A stretch of 64,000 nucleotides of DNA from Phaseolus vulgaris (GCF_000499845.2 NC_023756.2:32611406-32675405), one strand, 5' to 3'; positions 33,136 through 46,012 are shown, numbered from the stretch's first letter. Numbers and translations: made by a program. Notes: generated by a model not told the origin, from the sequence alone.

Positions 33136-34526
33136 AACTTTTGATAGAGAGTTGGTATTGAGACGTGTTAAAAATGAAAGTTACTAGAAAAGAGGTTTGG
33201 AATCTGATGGTTAATCCCTAGTTGGGATTGTGGATACCAAAATTGCAAAACATTAACCATTTACTAATAATTATTTTTAGTATTTTTTATATTTTAGGCT
33301 TTTTGCTTACGTTTTATGTTTCCATTTTCATTTAGAGCTTTTACCTTTGAGTTAAGGGTTAAGGTTTAGCTATTACGTTTTCAGTTAGAGTTTATATTTT
33401 ATAGGGTATGGTTTAAGTTTTTAACACCATATTTTAATTAAAAATTAACTATATCTCTTCTTAATTTTATAAAATTAGTCAAATTAATAATTCAATTAAT
33501 TATTCAAATTTTTTTAAAAACAAAAAATAAACAATTTCTAAAAAAAATATGAGTAAAGTTGAAGTCGTGCTCTGCATGCACGATTTCAATGTAAATGTCA
33601 TACAACTGAAGTTGTGCATGGGTGATGACTTCTTAATAATTTTTCCCCAGAAAAGTCGTGTTATGACTTCTTGACAAAATATTTTTCAAAGTCGTGTTTC
33701 TGTCTCACGACATACCTATTTTCGTAATAAAAAAAAATTCTTCCTATTCTCAAAATTTCAGGACAAAATTGCACCATTTTTGTGCTTTTGTCGCCAGTTA
33801 GAAATGCATAAGAAGCCTAATGTATTCCTTCATTTTTACATTGTGCATGTAGAGATTCATGGTCTGTAACGTGATCTTGTATGGCATTACATAGAAGATA
33901 CGTTCACACACAATAGCTAATAGATTATGGGAACATAAAATTAATTATGTAATTTAGCTTAACTACAAATGTATTTTATTTAAAGTGCATATCTAAATTA
34001 CATAATGCAGTTTGTATAATTCATAAAAAACCGTATTGAATCCTTACTTGTTTTAGAGTTTGTGATTTTGTATGGATTCAATGGAGGCAATGCGAAAGTT
34101 CTATGAAGGTGGAATTCAGATTATAAAGATGAATTTGACATGTGGAAGTAGAATTTTAGAAGTGGTGAGACCACGTTCTAAAGATTCCTAGGCTAGACAC
34201 AATATTTGTGCTGAACTTGATTCAAGTGAGACAATATTTTGGCAAGGTTTAGTTTTTAACCCTAAAAACTCCCCACTCTCATGGTGACAAATGATTTCCT
34301 CTCATTGGAGTATATCTTCTCAAATTAGAGGTTAACAAGTGGCTCTTCTTCATTGGAGGAAAACCTCTTCATTGAGGAGGTGGCATGTGGACCTTCATGC
34401 CTTCCTTGCCTATGTTTATCCTTAGGTGGACTCCTCATGCTTCCCATGCCATGCTTGGATGTTTCATGCTTCCACCTAGAAACTTCATGTCTCTTTTTTA
34501 CCCTAGACACTTACTTGGGAACCTTA
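33136..34526. other. Noncoding region with GTCGTG/CACGAC words
   Basis: AT-rich. Between about 33558 and 33715 several AAGTCGTG and CACGA words occur, some as imperfect inverted repeats. From about 34140 a less AT-rich, cytosine-rich stretch leads up to the LTR at 34527. No convincing reading frame. Confidence 0.45.
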
Positions 34527-34639
34527 TGTTGAAAATGAGCTTTGATGACTTCAAATCTCCATGGATTGCTTGAAGGCTGGTTGTAGCTTAGTTGTGTGTG
34601 TTTTGAGGTAGTTTGAATTTGTTAATGCAGAAAAAAATG

Positions 34640-36030
34640 AGCAGATCACTACCTTGAAGAATCTGGAGAACTGTTCAGAAAAAAAACTGATTGTTTCTGT
34701 GAAACAACCGGTTGAATTTCTACAGCAGGATGAATTACCCCAAGAATGGAGAATTCCTAGGGATCTTTTTGTGGAAAACATTATTGGACAGATTCAAAGA
34801 GGTGTGTCTACCAAAAGAACTGTCTCAAACTACTGCAAGCACATGGCCTTTGTCTCTGAAGTTGAGCCTAAGTCAATTAGTGAAGCTCTAAAGGATGAAA
34901 GTTGGATTGTTGCTATGCATGAGGAGCTTAACCAATTTACCAGAAATGATGTGTGGACTTTGGTTCCTAGATCAGATCAGATGAACATCATTGGAACCAA
35001 GTGGGTATTCAGGAACAAGCTAGACGAATCTTGAGTGATCACAAGGAACAAAGCTAGACTAGTTGCAAAAAGGGGATTGATTATGATAAAACATTTGCTC
35101 CAATAGCCAGATTGGAGGCTGTAAGGTTGCTGCTTGCCTTTGCCTATATAAGTGGGTTCAAGCTATTCCATATGGATGTGAAAAGTGCCTTCTTGAATGG
35201 AATCATCAATGAAGAGGTATATGTATCACAACCACCTTGATTTGAGGATCATTTGCTTCCTAATCATGTGTATAAGTTGAAAGAGAATTTATATGGGCTA
35301 AAACAAGCTCCTAGACAATGGTATGAGAGACTTAACAATTTCCTCTTCTCTCATGGGTATGAACGAGGGAAAATTGATAAGAATCTTTTCATTAAGAAGT
35401 CCAATTCTGCTATTATTTTAGTACAAAATATATGTTGATGATATTATTTTGGGTGCTACTAATGATAACTTGTGTAAAGAGTTTGTGACAACCATCCAGG
35501 GGGAGTTTGAGATGTCAATGATGGGTGAGTTGTCTTTCTTCTAGGGATTGCAAGTCAGGCAAACTAAGGATGGTATTTTTCTATGTTAATCTAAGTATTG
35601 CAAAGAGATTCTAAAAAAGTTTGAGATGGAAAAGTGTAAAGCTGCAACAACACTTATGTCTACAAGTTGCTACATGAGTGCTGATGAGGCTGAAACAATA
35701 AAGAGCAAGCTTTGGTGGCCTTGTCAACTGCAGAAGTTGAGTACATTGTTGTTGGAAGCTGTTGTCCACAGATCCTTTGGATCAAACAACAGTTAGAAGA
35801 TTTTGGACTACAAGTTAGCAAGGTGTCTTTGCTGTGTGATGATACAAGTGCTATAAATCTTACCAAAAATCAGATTCAACACTACAAAACAAAGCACATT
35901 GAGATCCGACATCACTTTATCTGGGATCATGTCAGTAATGGAGATTGGGAAGTGAAATTCATTGAAACAAAAAGCAACTGGCAGACATTTTCATCAAGCC
36001 CTTGTCAAAGGACATGTTCTTTCTCTTAAG
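34640..36030 (+). pseudogene. copia RT and RNase H (SIRE lineage, broken)
   Basis: RT blocks are EPKSISEALKDESWIVAMHE (about 34865-34925), IIGTKWVFRNKLDES, FKLFHMDVKSAFLNG-like (about 35155-35200), VYKLKENLYGLKQAPRQWYE (about 35265-35325) and a YVDDIIF-like block near 35430. RNase H is represented by VALSTAEVEYI (about 35713-35745), DDTSAINLTKN and KTKHIEIRHHFI (about 35890-35925). A TGA at about 35032 and several frame changes disable it. Confidence 0.85.
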
Positions 36031-36332
36031 AAATGAGTTGGGAATTGTAGATTCTCAAAACATTTCTTAATTTTTTCTTGTCAAACTGTTTTTATAGTCT
36101 TCTACTCTATTTGTGAAGAAAGATAGGGGGAGAATATGCTGGTTTGGTTGTTGGTTTATTGTTGTTTGTAATTGGTTTTAGTATTAATGTATAGTTGTGT
36201 AGGAAACTCTGATTTTCACACTCACTTGCACTAGTTTTTCACACTGATTTTGTTGATTTTCTTTGTGGAAATCACATAGTGAAAACTGGTTCAGTAGTGT
36301 AAGAGATCCTAGATGGAATTACTCTCTGGTAC

Positions 36333-37392
36333 TGTTGAGGAAGAGCTTTGATGACTCCAAATCTCCATAGATTGCTTGAAGGCTGATTGTAGCTTAGTTG
36401 TGTGTGTTCTGGGGTAGTTTGAATTTGTTAATTCACTCTTAGTTTGAATCCAAAGCTGGTTTAATTCAAATCTTTTTTAAAAGAGTGTTTTATGAGGAAG
36501 CAGAAAAACAACCAGTTGTTTTATCATTTCAATTGGTTGTTTCATACTTAAGGTTTTTGAAACTGGTTTTAGCATATTTTAATTTGGTTGACTTTGTTGT
36601 CAAACCAATTCAATCGGTTATTTCGACAAAATAACCGACTGTTTTTTTAATTTTCTTAACAGAATTCTGTTGAGTTAGTTAAATCTGCTTTAAATGATTT
36701 GAAATTGATTTGACTTTTATAATAAATGTTTTCAGCTGCTAATTGGAGTATAAATGTTCTGTTTTACGCTTCTAGCATTAACTTTACAAAATCAACTTTT
36801 CTCCAAGATTGCTTAAGGCTTTTGATATTTCTCTAAGAGTGAAGTAGGACTTGCTGTGTACTTTGATTTGATTTGTATCAGGTGTGATCAATCCTATTTC
36901 TTTCTTCATTTGTAATTCTGTAAGTATTGGTGTTCACAGAATCAGAGGGTGTTCTGATATGTGGTTTGATTGTGGTGTGCCAAAGGAAGTGTGTGTTCTT
37001 GAGGGGATCAAGATCACTTCTTTGGTGGTTGTGTGTTTGTAATTTGGTTTTTGATTACTTAGTGGATACCCATAGGTTTCTGGGAACTGGATGTAGCTCT
37101 TGGTGTAAGAGTGAACCAGTATAAAACTGTTTGTGTGATTCTTTCTCTCCTTTAACTCTTTTATATCACTTTTTAGTTATATTTATACTCTGCTGATAAA
37201 AACAACCGGTTGAATCACAGAAACAACCAGTTGAATTTCTAGAATTCAACTAAAACTGTTTTCTATCTTGTGTTCCTTCATTGCTTTGGCTATGATTCTT
37301 CTTTGACTTTCTTCATACCTTCAATTTTTGCAAAAAACGTTTAAAAACAATTCACCCCCCCCCCCTCTTGTTTAAGGCCCTCGATTCTAACA
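36333..37392 (+). repeat. 3' LTR of the SIRE-type element
   Basis: 1060 bp from TGTTGAGGAAGAGC to TTCTAACA. It contains CCGGTTG/CAACCGGTT-like words (for example at about 36620-36640 and 37200-37240) and the C-tract at about 37352-37363. It is intact in length, while its 5' partner is mostly deleted. Confidence 0.8.
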
Positions 37393-38363
37393 CCCCAGAT
37401 GACCTAGGGTAGCTAAACTTTCTTTTTCAATTTACACCCTACTCTATTGGCCCAATATTGGTCCAATACATGACCCAGAAAAATTAGCCTAGTAACATGT
37501 CCAAATAAAACCTACAATAAAACTAAGAAGAAGAAAAAGATTGTTCAACAAATTTCATATTCTTCTATCTTTATCAGCGATTTTGAAGCTGGATGATTTC
37601 TATCTATACTGATATTACCATTTTTTCATCTAAGATGGTGACGAGATATTGTAATAACTAATCATAGTGGTTTGTTGGTGGTGTGCTCAGTTTATTTTAC
37701 TATTGATGCATGCTTCAAACACACAAAAAATTACAAAAACATACATAAAATAGAAGAACAAAGAATACTAAACTATAGTGAATTAAGTTATACATATGAA
37801 TTATGTACTAGCTAGGCTGAGAGGCCGAAAGGTCGAGAGGTCATCAACATGATGAAAAACTAAACTAAAATAAATAAATAATAGAATAAGGAAACACTGT
37901 ATCAAAGCCCAATAAATAGGCTCAAAACATTTAGAGTATATTTAATAATTGCAAGGTGCGGAGAGTAAAAGTTCAATTAAGTTTAAAACCCAACAAGTGA
38001 GAACTATAAATAATTGATCTTCTTAAGAGTTAAGGAGAGTGATTTTTATCTGATATCTAAACCAATTGATTCTGACTTTATCATCGAGGCCCTTTGCACA
38101 CCCACTCAAGAGCAACCCCGAGCCCAGAAGCCGAGAGTAGATTCCGACCCAGCAGAAAAATGAAAACCCATATCTAGTAATCAAGAACTAGCCTAAACCC
38201 AATCCAATGGACCTTGTAGCTGAAAGCCCAAGATAGCAGTAAGAGCGAGATACCAAGAAGAGAAGAAGAAACTAGTTGTTTCATAGGTCCTGTAAGTACA
38301 AATTACGTTATATAGTACAAATTACTATTATCGTACATTATATATATTATATTATATATATAT
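37393..38363. other. AT-rich spacer
   Basis: No gene was recognised. It ends in a TA-rich microsatellite (about 38336-38363), which is the insertion point of element C. Confidence 0.5.
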
Positions 38364-39154
38364 TGTTCATGTTGGTTGACCTGCTCGCTGGTTGACTTTG
38401 ATGACTAACTCTAGCTCCATTTGTCTCTACTAGAATTTGCTTTTCCCTTTGTTGCGTAGGAACGCGACTCCATTGAAACAGAGGGAGCCCTACCTGTTGA
38501 TTGCACTTCGACGATCAAGCCAGTATAGGGCTTATAACAATCAAGAAGTAACAAGTTTCAGTCTTAGAAACACCGTACCTTTATCTGGAGTCTCAAGCCT
38601 CTTTTATAACTTACCTCTTGTAACGACTTTCCATCACGAAAATCTAATCTCAACTGAAAGCATACTGAACAGGAAAATATTCTGTTTAGGGGCACACTCT
38701 CTTGGTGCTGCAACAAAACAAAATCTTTCCTCCAAGGAGTGCATAAAATAATAACAGAATAACCACTAGGGTACCAACTTATGTACCAACATCAGGGGTC
38801 CAGTCTTTCTACGTAGGCACCCACAACGTGGCGCTACGCTCCTTCTCGTTATATATACAACCTAACCCTTACATGCACTAGCACACATGGGCTTAGCTTT
38901 TAAAAGAAAGTATTTACTTAAGTTAGACCCCCTGCACACTGAGCGCACCCCTAGGTCCATAATTACCCATCGTTGGGCGCCGAAGCCTTGTGCAGGAAGG
39001 ACTACCTTAACTATACAAAATTGGACTTATACATACACCTGGAGCCCAATCACATGGTCCGTTACTCTAGCCCAATAGTTGAGCTGACCTGTCTATGACA
39101 GGTGCTGAGGTTCGACCACCGAATGCTAAGCTCTGAGTGCTCTGGTCCAGTACA
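38364..39154 (-). repeat. 3' LTR of element C
   Basis: On the + strand it starts TGTTCATGTTGGTTGACC and ends GGTCCAGTACA, 791 bp. The right edge meets the polypurine tract, CAAGCCCTCAGTCTCGAGCT on the + strand (39155 onward), which fixes the minus orientation. It matches the LTR at 56592-57335 and the solo copies at 11298 and 14877. Confidence 0.88.
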
Positions 39155-39895
39155 CAAGCCCTCAGTCTCGAGCTGAGTTTGCTTCAGTGAAGGGAATACT
39201 TGTACGCCCTTGGTAGCTTACGTGTCCTTCTCGTAGTGGCGGGTGTGGCGCGACGCACGAAGAGTCTCTGAGATGACGTCTCACCATACTCCATTGTGAG
39301 CGTGCACGTGGCTTTTCATCAATGGTTGGAAGGAAATTTCGCTTGCCCTTCTCACCATCGTTTTACTTACATTCGAAAATCCTCAGCGTTTTTCACTTTT
39401 TCATTTCTCTTTAACGAAGCTTTTGCGCCTCTCTCAAACCCTCTGCACCTCCTTCCTTAACCAGGGAAACCTCCTCAACTCATGACTATGAACAGGCATC
39501 ATTGTTTGTTTGACGCTTCATTATGATCATATCGCCTGAGCTGGGACTGTTCTGTATTCATCCTTTTCTGATTATGCTGATTGTTATTTCGGCTAGTTTC
39601 ATTGTTTTTCTTAAATCTGAAATATGTGTTGTTTTCATTGCTTGAATGTGTGTTTGCATTTGCTTGTTGTTTTCTGTTCTAGATACTCTGTATGATGGAT
39701 AACCAAGTCATGTACCCCTAGACACCTGAGAACCTTTTAGAGGAAACTTCCATATACACCACCGCAACTAAATAGTAGCTCTTAGGAAAGAAAAATGCCA
39801 GCTTAAATATCATTTTGGTAGGGAGAGTGATATAGACTTTAGAATAATCCCTTGTTTAGAGGACGAGCTAGTCTGTTGCGATGAGTCTCGGACCC

Positions 39896-41071
39896 TGTTC
39901 CGGCCGGTTGACCTGGGACGTCTTTGTGTGCAACCTTGCCCGTCAGCTAGGGACACCTTCCCTCTGGCTACCTGTGGACACCTGCAAAGAAGGACAAAAA
40001 GGGCGCCCTAGCGGCCGTTTGCACTCCGACGCTCAAGTCAGCTAGCAGGAAACACCAAAACTCTGCACCTCCGTATCAGAACACCGTGGATGGTGCTTTG
40101 AAGGTGGTAAAAAGAACTGTGTATTGTGTATATTTTCTCCCTCTAGCAAACAACCTTTCTCTAGTCCCTTGTGCGTAGCCTCTAGACTCGAGCAAGCACC
40201 TAGAGTGTATTCTGGGAAAATTTGCCAAAAGTCCGAACCCCGTTTCCAACATCCAAGGTTCTATTTAAACGACTCTAGCATTTAAAGCGTCTTAAAGCGC
40301 ATTTAAGGTTATGAAACGTTCAGCGCCTTTAAGACGTTTAAACCGCTCGAAGCATTTAAAGTACCTTAAACGCTCGAAACGTAAACTTTAATCTAAATAG
40401 CTTTAATTACCTTATACCTGACACGTTGATGTTTCTCTTCTGACTTGACTGCTATTACACGTGGAGGGCCTCACAGCACCGCGACCCAACTTAGGGGTAT
40501 TTCGTCGTGTGAGTCCTCCTTCCTTGGAGTGCATCTGGCGCAATGGGTGACTTTTTGGGTGCCAGCTCATGCCCCCAAACCTCTAGTCACTCGCTTTGAG
40601 AGCGTATCTACCTTCCTCTCGTACCCTGCACCTGGTTACCCCTGGGCGTGACCCTCTCATGAGTCGTATCTATCCCAAGGGCCTCTCTGGGGCGACATGG
40701 GCACTTCACGAGTCAGATTGCTCTCCACTGGCGCTAGTACTATGGCCTTGAAGCCACCTTTCTCTTCCATTTATTGCTACCCCGGGTTATCGGAGTTCGA
40801 GGCCTTCCCATGGCGTCACTCCCTCCATGGTCTTTCCTACCCATGGGTATCGGGGAGCAACGCTGTGGATGCCTTGCTCTGGTGACATTTTACCTTGGCG
40901 ACGCCTTCCCTATGCAACGTCTTATCTGGGGCACTCTTCCTCTCGGCGATGCCTCGCCTTGGCGATGCTTGCACTTGGCGTCACCTCACCTAGGCGACGC
41001 CTTATGTTGACTTTGACCTTGACGTTGACTTTGACCTTGACTTTGCCAACGCCCGAGTACGGGACGGTACA
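39896..41071 (-). repeat. 3' LTR of element B
   Basis: 1176 bp, TGTTCCGGCCGGTTGACC to GGGACGGTACA on the + strand. It contains degenerate TTTAAAGCG/TTTAAACGCTCGAA words (about 40270-40390), repeated GGCGACGC words and, near its U3 end, six TTGAC cores in 38 bp (41007-41044). The segment from about 40690 is repeated at 46838-47245. Confidence 0.85.
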
Positions 41072-41587
41072 CAAGCCCCCCATTCTTAAGCTGATGACTT
41101 GTTTTCAGCGAAAAGACTAAGGCCTCGCCCACGCCATCCACGTGGCATCCTGGTGACGTGTCACTCTTGCTGACATGACACTCCTCAAACTATTGACGTG
41201 ACATTCCTCAAACTATTGACGTGACATTCTCTGAACCAATGGGATGCTTTTAATGGCTGATTGGACATCCTCTGAAACGGGGAAAGCGACACTTTTTGGG
41301 GCCACGCTTAATCGCTTGCCACGTGGTTCATCACGCGGTCAGCCTCAAAAGTCTCTTGCGCTCCCAGTGAGCACCTAATCCTACGACACGTGGCATCATC
41401 GCACGATCACCATCTGTTGCCCCTCGCGCTCCTCGTAACGTTTAAGTTACCCAAACTCTGCGCTCGAAACCACTGGTTCATCCACTCTCTCTGCATTCCC
41501 GCACTGTTCATCTCCTTCGAGCTCTTTCTCTGCAATCCCTGCTCTCTCCTTCGCGCTTCCATTCCTCCCCTACTTCGACACTCAAAG

Positions 41588-43998
41588 GTACGATTTTTTC
41601 TGCCCTTGCTGACTCTCCTTCTTCATTGCATTGCATTGCTGTGTATGAACTGCCTGGGACTGTTTATTTTCTTGTGTTCTCGTGATGTTCGTGTGTTTCT
41701 TCATTCCCCCTCGTTCTTCTTTTCTTACGTGGGTAGGGTTTGCCTAGGGTTCCTCCTTTTTTTCCCATTTTTCTTCTTCAAACCCCCTTTTCGCTGAACC
41801 CTTTCTTTTTTCTTCACTCTTCAGTTTTCGATCAGATGGCGCGAGATAAAGCCACTATCGATCCTCCGCCCCCCGTGTCCCCCTACAAAGAGGAGTATGG
41901 ACGGGCCTCCGATGATCTCCTCGCGGAGTGCTCTACATTGACCTCCGTCACAGACGTGGAGGCCCACAGGGGAGACCCCACGATTTACAATTTCAATGCT
42001 TTCCACAAAACCCACGATTCCCACGTCTTAGTATGCCGTGTGAAACCGGGGGAACCTGTTTGCGTGGACTCGAGGGCCACCGGGGGAAGTCCCTTCTTCT
42101 TCCTCTACCAAATGGTATTCAAACGAGTGGGTCTGCGTCTCCCCTTTACCTCCTTCGAGAGGGAGCTGCTCACCGAAATCAACACCGCCCCTGCCCAGGT
42201 CCATCCCAACAGCTGGGCCTTCGTGAGGGGTTTTCAAATTCTTCGGGTATTTAAGCATTCCCTCCTCCGTGGATGTCTTTCTTCATTTTTTCGAGGTGAA
42301 GAAACAAGGTAAAAGCCTTTGGATGAGCTTTTCTGGCGTCGCCGGGCGCATCATCCTCACCCTCTTCCAAAACTCATTCAAGGGGTGGAAGGGGAAGTTC
42401 TTCAAGGTGCGTGCGACCAAATACGACCCTACTGCACTGGAGGGCTTCCCCTTGTACAGGACAGACAAACCCATAACGATCAAAGCCCTGGCTTTGGATC
42501 AACTCGCCCCTGCTGATCGGGATGTGTGTAAAGCTTTGGCTGGGCTCGGGGTGGTCTTTGACACTGCCAAGCTCATCGCCAACGAATTCAACGCCCATGG
42601 ACTCTCCACCTACTTTGGTACCTGCTCTTGATTGTTTGTACTGTATGAGTTGTCGTGGTTATATGAACTCACTTACGTCGCTTGAACCCCTATGATTATC
42701 TGCATGTGTTTGGCTGTAAATGTTCCCATTCTGCTTTATCTGAATTGGTCTTTGCTCTGTTACTCTGACTGTTGCAGGTTCAGTGATGACTTCTTCGAGG
42801 CGACTCGCACTTGCCAAATTCTTGAAGAAGGCAAAATCCACCAAAGGAGGTGGAGACACCGTCGCCCCCGACGTGCCACCCATCACTCCCCCGGTTCCCG
42901 TCGCTTCCCTACAGACTCCTCCACCGTCCTCCCGAACCTGCCAAACGTCCGCCTCTCCTCCCCCTATTGTTGCGATTCCATTGGCCATGGCATCGACACC
43001 TGCCCCAGCACGCCCCGATAAAGGGAAAAGGGTGCTGGTGATAAATTCTGACAGTGAAGACTCGGGCGGCGCCCTGGTTTTCAAGAAGAGGAGGGCCACG
43101 GGCATTCCTACCCTGTCTGCTGCGTCTCCCAGTGGTGGGGGTTCTCTCAGGGACGATCCCCCAAGCGCCACATCGCCTCCGCCTCGAACAGTCCAAGAGG
43201 AACAAGATGGAGGGGCCGATTTGGTTCCCCCGCCGCTACCGCTGCGTGAAGTGGTTGAGGCTTCGGGTTCTGCCCCCCCTGCATCAGCTCCTGCTCCTTC
43301 TTCCCGCGAGCCACGGATTCCCCGCCCCGTCCACCGGGAGTTGACGCAGGGATTTACTGAAGGAATTTCGCCAAAGGACCCTCGCAAGGGGGGAGGCATG
43401 CCTTATTATATGGGGGCGTTCCTCGTGGTGGCACTCAAGTGGCGCACCTGAGCCCGAAGCGCTGCCAAGGGGAGGGAGGCCCTCCGTAAACTGAGGCAAG
43501 AGGTAGGAGCGTTGAAGGAGGAGAAGCAAGCTTGGGGGCTTAGGGGGGAAGCTTGCCAGGCTTCGCTGAAACTGGCCCAAGAGGGTAGGGAGGGGGCCGA
43601 GGCATACGCGCGTGAACTTGAACGAGCGCATGTAGACGAGCTAGCCCAGCTCACCTCCTACCAAGTTCAAAGCATTGGCCTCCAAGAGGCGGCTCTTGCC
43701 TCCGAAATGCAGCGGAAAAAACTCGAAGAACTGGATGCTGCTTGGAGGCAGAAGCTAGCTGAAAGAGAGGACGCCTTGGGGGTGAAGGGCGAAGCCTTGG
43801 GCCTTCTCCAAGCTGAGGCCAATAAAGTATCATCGAAGGAGCTGGAAGATCGAAGGAGAATAACGCGCTAGGAATGCGGGAGAAAAACGCCAACTAGAAA
43901 GAACGCAGAAGGAACTCTTTGTGTGGAAGAGGAGCGGTGCAAGGAGGGTGCGAAAACACAGAGATGATGGGTGCAAGTACAAGATTTCAAAGACCTAA
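41588..43998 (+). pseudogene. aORF of element B, first copy (nearly complete, frameshifted)
   Basis: A probable 5'-UTR intron spans 41588-41824 (AAAG|GTACG ... TTCAG). The ATG at 41836 opens MARDKATIDPPPPVSP. The family domain follows: VDSRATGGSPFFFLYQM, LRLPFTSFERELLTEI, PNSWAFVRGFQI. A 1-nt shift near 42243 moves to VDVFLHFFEVKK, WMSFSGVAGRIILTLFQ and LEGFPLYR. A second intron lies at 42618-42777 (TTTG|GTACC ... TGCAG). Exon 3 starts with MTSSRRLALAKFLKKAK, has the acidic-basic patch SDSEDSGGALVFKKRR, a Pro/Ser-rich linker and a long coiled coil from about 43450. A TGA at about 43449 and a frame change near 43865 break it. The C-terminal DFSQL-type ending is missing. Confidence 0.82.
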
Positions 43999-45225
43999 AT
44001 ATTACAGTTGGAGCGGCAAATGACGCAAAGGGGAGCACCGTGCGATCGAGCCACGTGTCAGGGGATGGGAGGATGACCCTGGCGTCACTGGTTAACATTC
44101 AGAAAACGTCGCGTCGACAGAATGCCCCAGGGTACGATGCGCCGTCGAGAACGGAAGCATCTTGTCAAAGGCTCAGAAAATATCAAGATCAAGTCAAGTG
44201 AGGGAACATCCCATCAGCCATATGGGAAATGCCACGTGGATGTTGCGGGCGAGACCTTAAGCTTTCCGCTACGACAAGTGCCACCCCCCCAGGCGTCGAC
44301 CAGAGTCGAAATCAAAGTCAATGCCAAGGTCAAAGTCAACAGGTTGATCGCACCACGCATCGCCAAGACGCTGAAGGCGTCGCCAGTATAAGACGCTGGA
44401 GGTGTCGCCAGTGTAAGGCATCAGCGGCGTCGCCTTCCCGATACCCACAGGAAGGAAAGACTGTGGAGGGAGATGAGATCGCCAGAAGTAACGGCCTCAC
44501 CTCCCCGATACCCACAGGAAGGAAAGACTGTGGAGGGAGACGAGATCGCCAGAAGTAACGGCCTCGCCTCCCCGATACCCATAGTTAGGAAAGACTGTGG
44601 AGGGAGACGAGATCGCTAGAGGCCAAGTGAGCCACCGGCAGGGTTGCTCCCCGATACCCATGGGAAGGAAAGACCATGGAGGGAGCGACCCCATGGGGGG
44701 CTTCGAGCCTTCCCGGTGCTTGGCGTTTCTAGACACCCTTAGGACGATACGGCGCTACTGTAGCAGATCTCTCCTTAGGCGTGGGCGCCAAGCACCAAGA
44801 ATTAAGGGACAGATCGCCTTGGTGTTTAAGACACTCCATGGACGATACGGCGCTGTTAGACAGGCCTCTCCATGGGTGTGGGCACTGAAGTGCGATCTTG
44901 TCCCAAGTGTTTAGACCCAGAGCAGGTCTCGACTTTTGCGTTTGCAGCAATGGTGGAGTGGCCAGCGCCTTCACGAGGTAGAGGCCTCACAGATACGAAG
45001 GCGGAACGGGTTTTGAGGTGCGCGTTGGAAGTGAGGCGCCGCACGTACGGGATCGCCCGACACAGCGAAAGAAACAGGTAAAAGTACAGGTAAAGCAATT
45101 GAAGCATACAAAATGAAGAACGAAGGTGAAGATATCATACAAACAGAGCTCAACACCTCAGAAGTATGCAATTGTTATACAAAACCCATTGTTCCAACAA
45201 AGTGCAAATGGTTAAAAATATTTAC
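43999..45225 (+). repeat. Inverted LTR-like segment and 67-bp tandem repeats in element B
   Basis: From about 44280 the DNA resembles the element B LTR in the opposite orientation: CCGATACCCATGGGAAGG at 44651 pairs with the CCATGGGTATCGG block near 40843, and AAAGTCAA words recur. A tandem repeat starts with CCGATACCC at 44438, 44505, 44572 and 44651, spacing 67, 67 and 79 bp. The LTR-like part fades out near 45080. I could not fix its ends or find a target duplication. No gene is seen in 43999-44280 or 45081-45225. Confidence 0.6.
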
Positions 45226-46012
45226 AAGGTTATCAAAGATTATCAAGAACGAATGTGCGGAGACGAACGGGCCAACGACGGGGTACCCTTCTTCTACTTC
45301 TACCAGGTGGTCTTCAAAAGCATCGGCGTGCGCCTGCCCTTCTCCAGGTTTGAGAGGGAACTACTGACAAAGATTAACGCTGCTCCAGCCCAGTTGTACC
45401 CTAATAGTTGGGCTTTCGTCAAAGCCTTCGACATACTCTTTGGCTTTCTGGGGTGCGCACCCTCGGTTGACATCTTTCTTCACTTCTGCGAGGTGAAGAG
45501 GCAAAGGAACAACCTCTGGGTGACCCTCAGCAACGTTCCCGGCAGGGTTCTCCTAACTTCCTTCCAAAGCTCCTTCACAGGGTGGAAGGGTAGATTTTTC
45601 AAAGTTCGCTGTTCCGATCTCGTGTCTTCCGCCCTGGATGGTTTTCCACTATACTGGGTGAGGGAGACGAGAGCCTTGAAGTCCAAACCTTTCAAGAGGC
45701 TACCCTTGAGCGACCAGGTGGCATGCCGGATCTTGGCTGAGGCGGGGGGCTTTGACGCTGCCGCTTTGATTAGCTTGGAGTACAACACCGAAGCCTTGGA
45801 GAAATATATATGTATGAGAGATTGCCTTAGAACCTCCCGCTCTTCATCTTTACTAGATCTTTGCATGTCCTGTCTTGTGGTGCCTTCACCATGCTTGTAT
45901 TCTTCGGTGCAGGTTCGAAGATAAACCGGCAACAGAGGTCACAGCTTACCCAGGCGCTGAAGACCGAGAACGGAGCTTCGTCCTCCTCCCATCCAGACTC
46001 CGGAGGCCACTA
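45226..46012 (+). pseudogene. Second partial aORF in element B
   Basis: Starts inside the family domain (DERANDGVPFFYFYQVVFK) without the usual N-terminus and continues in one open frame: VRLPFSRFERELLTKI, PAQLYPNSWAFVKAF, SVDIFLHFCEVKRQ, WVTLSNVPGRVLLTSFQ and LDGFPLYWVRET. A probable intron is at 45812-45913 (GTATGAG ... TGCAG). The next exon is short (about 30 codons) and stops near 46010, so the basic patch and coiled coil are missing. Two aORFs side by side are not expected in one element, so recombination between relatives is likely. Confidence 0.75.

Larger units (their letters stand above)
34527..37392 (+). mobile_element. Decayed SIRE-type Ty1/copia element
   Basis: A 5' LTR remnant (34527-34628) and a 3' LTR (36333-37392) share TTGAAGGCTGRTTGTAGC and AGTAGTTTGAATTTG-like blocks. 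Between them lies only the end of pol: RT, then RNase H. A purine-rich AGATAGGGGGAGAA (about 36120-36133) is the polypurine tract. The LTR ends with a C-rich CACCCCCCCC stretch and TAACA. Flanks CCTTA (34522-34526) and CCCCA (37393-37397) could be a duplication changed by two transitions. Most of the 5' LTR, gag, protease and integrase are gone. Confidence 0.8.

Noticed and set aside
33558..33715. GTCGTG/CACGAC repeats as a MITE or structured RNA
   Set aside because: I found no paired ends or target duplication and the copies are too few to define a unit.
40697..41120. Open frames in the element B LTR (also 46855-47167)
   Set aside because: They are open only because of GGCGACGC-type repeats and occur in both LTR copies. 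No protein family is apparent.
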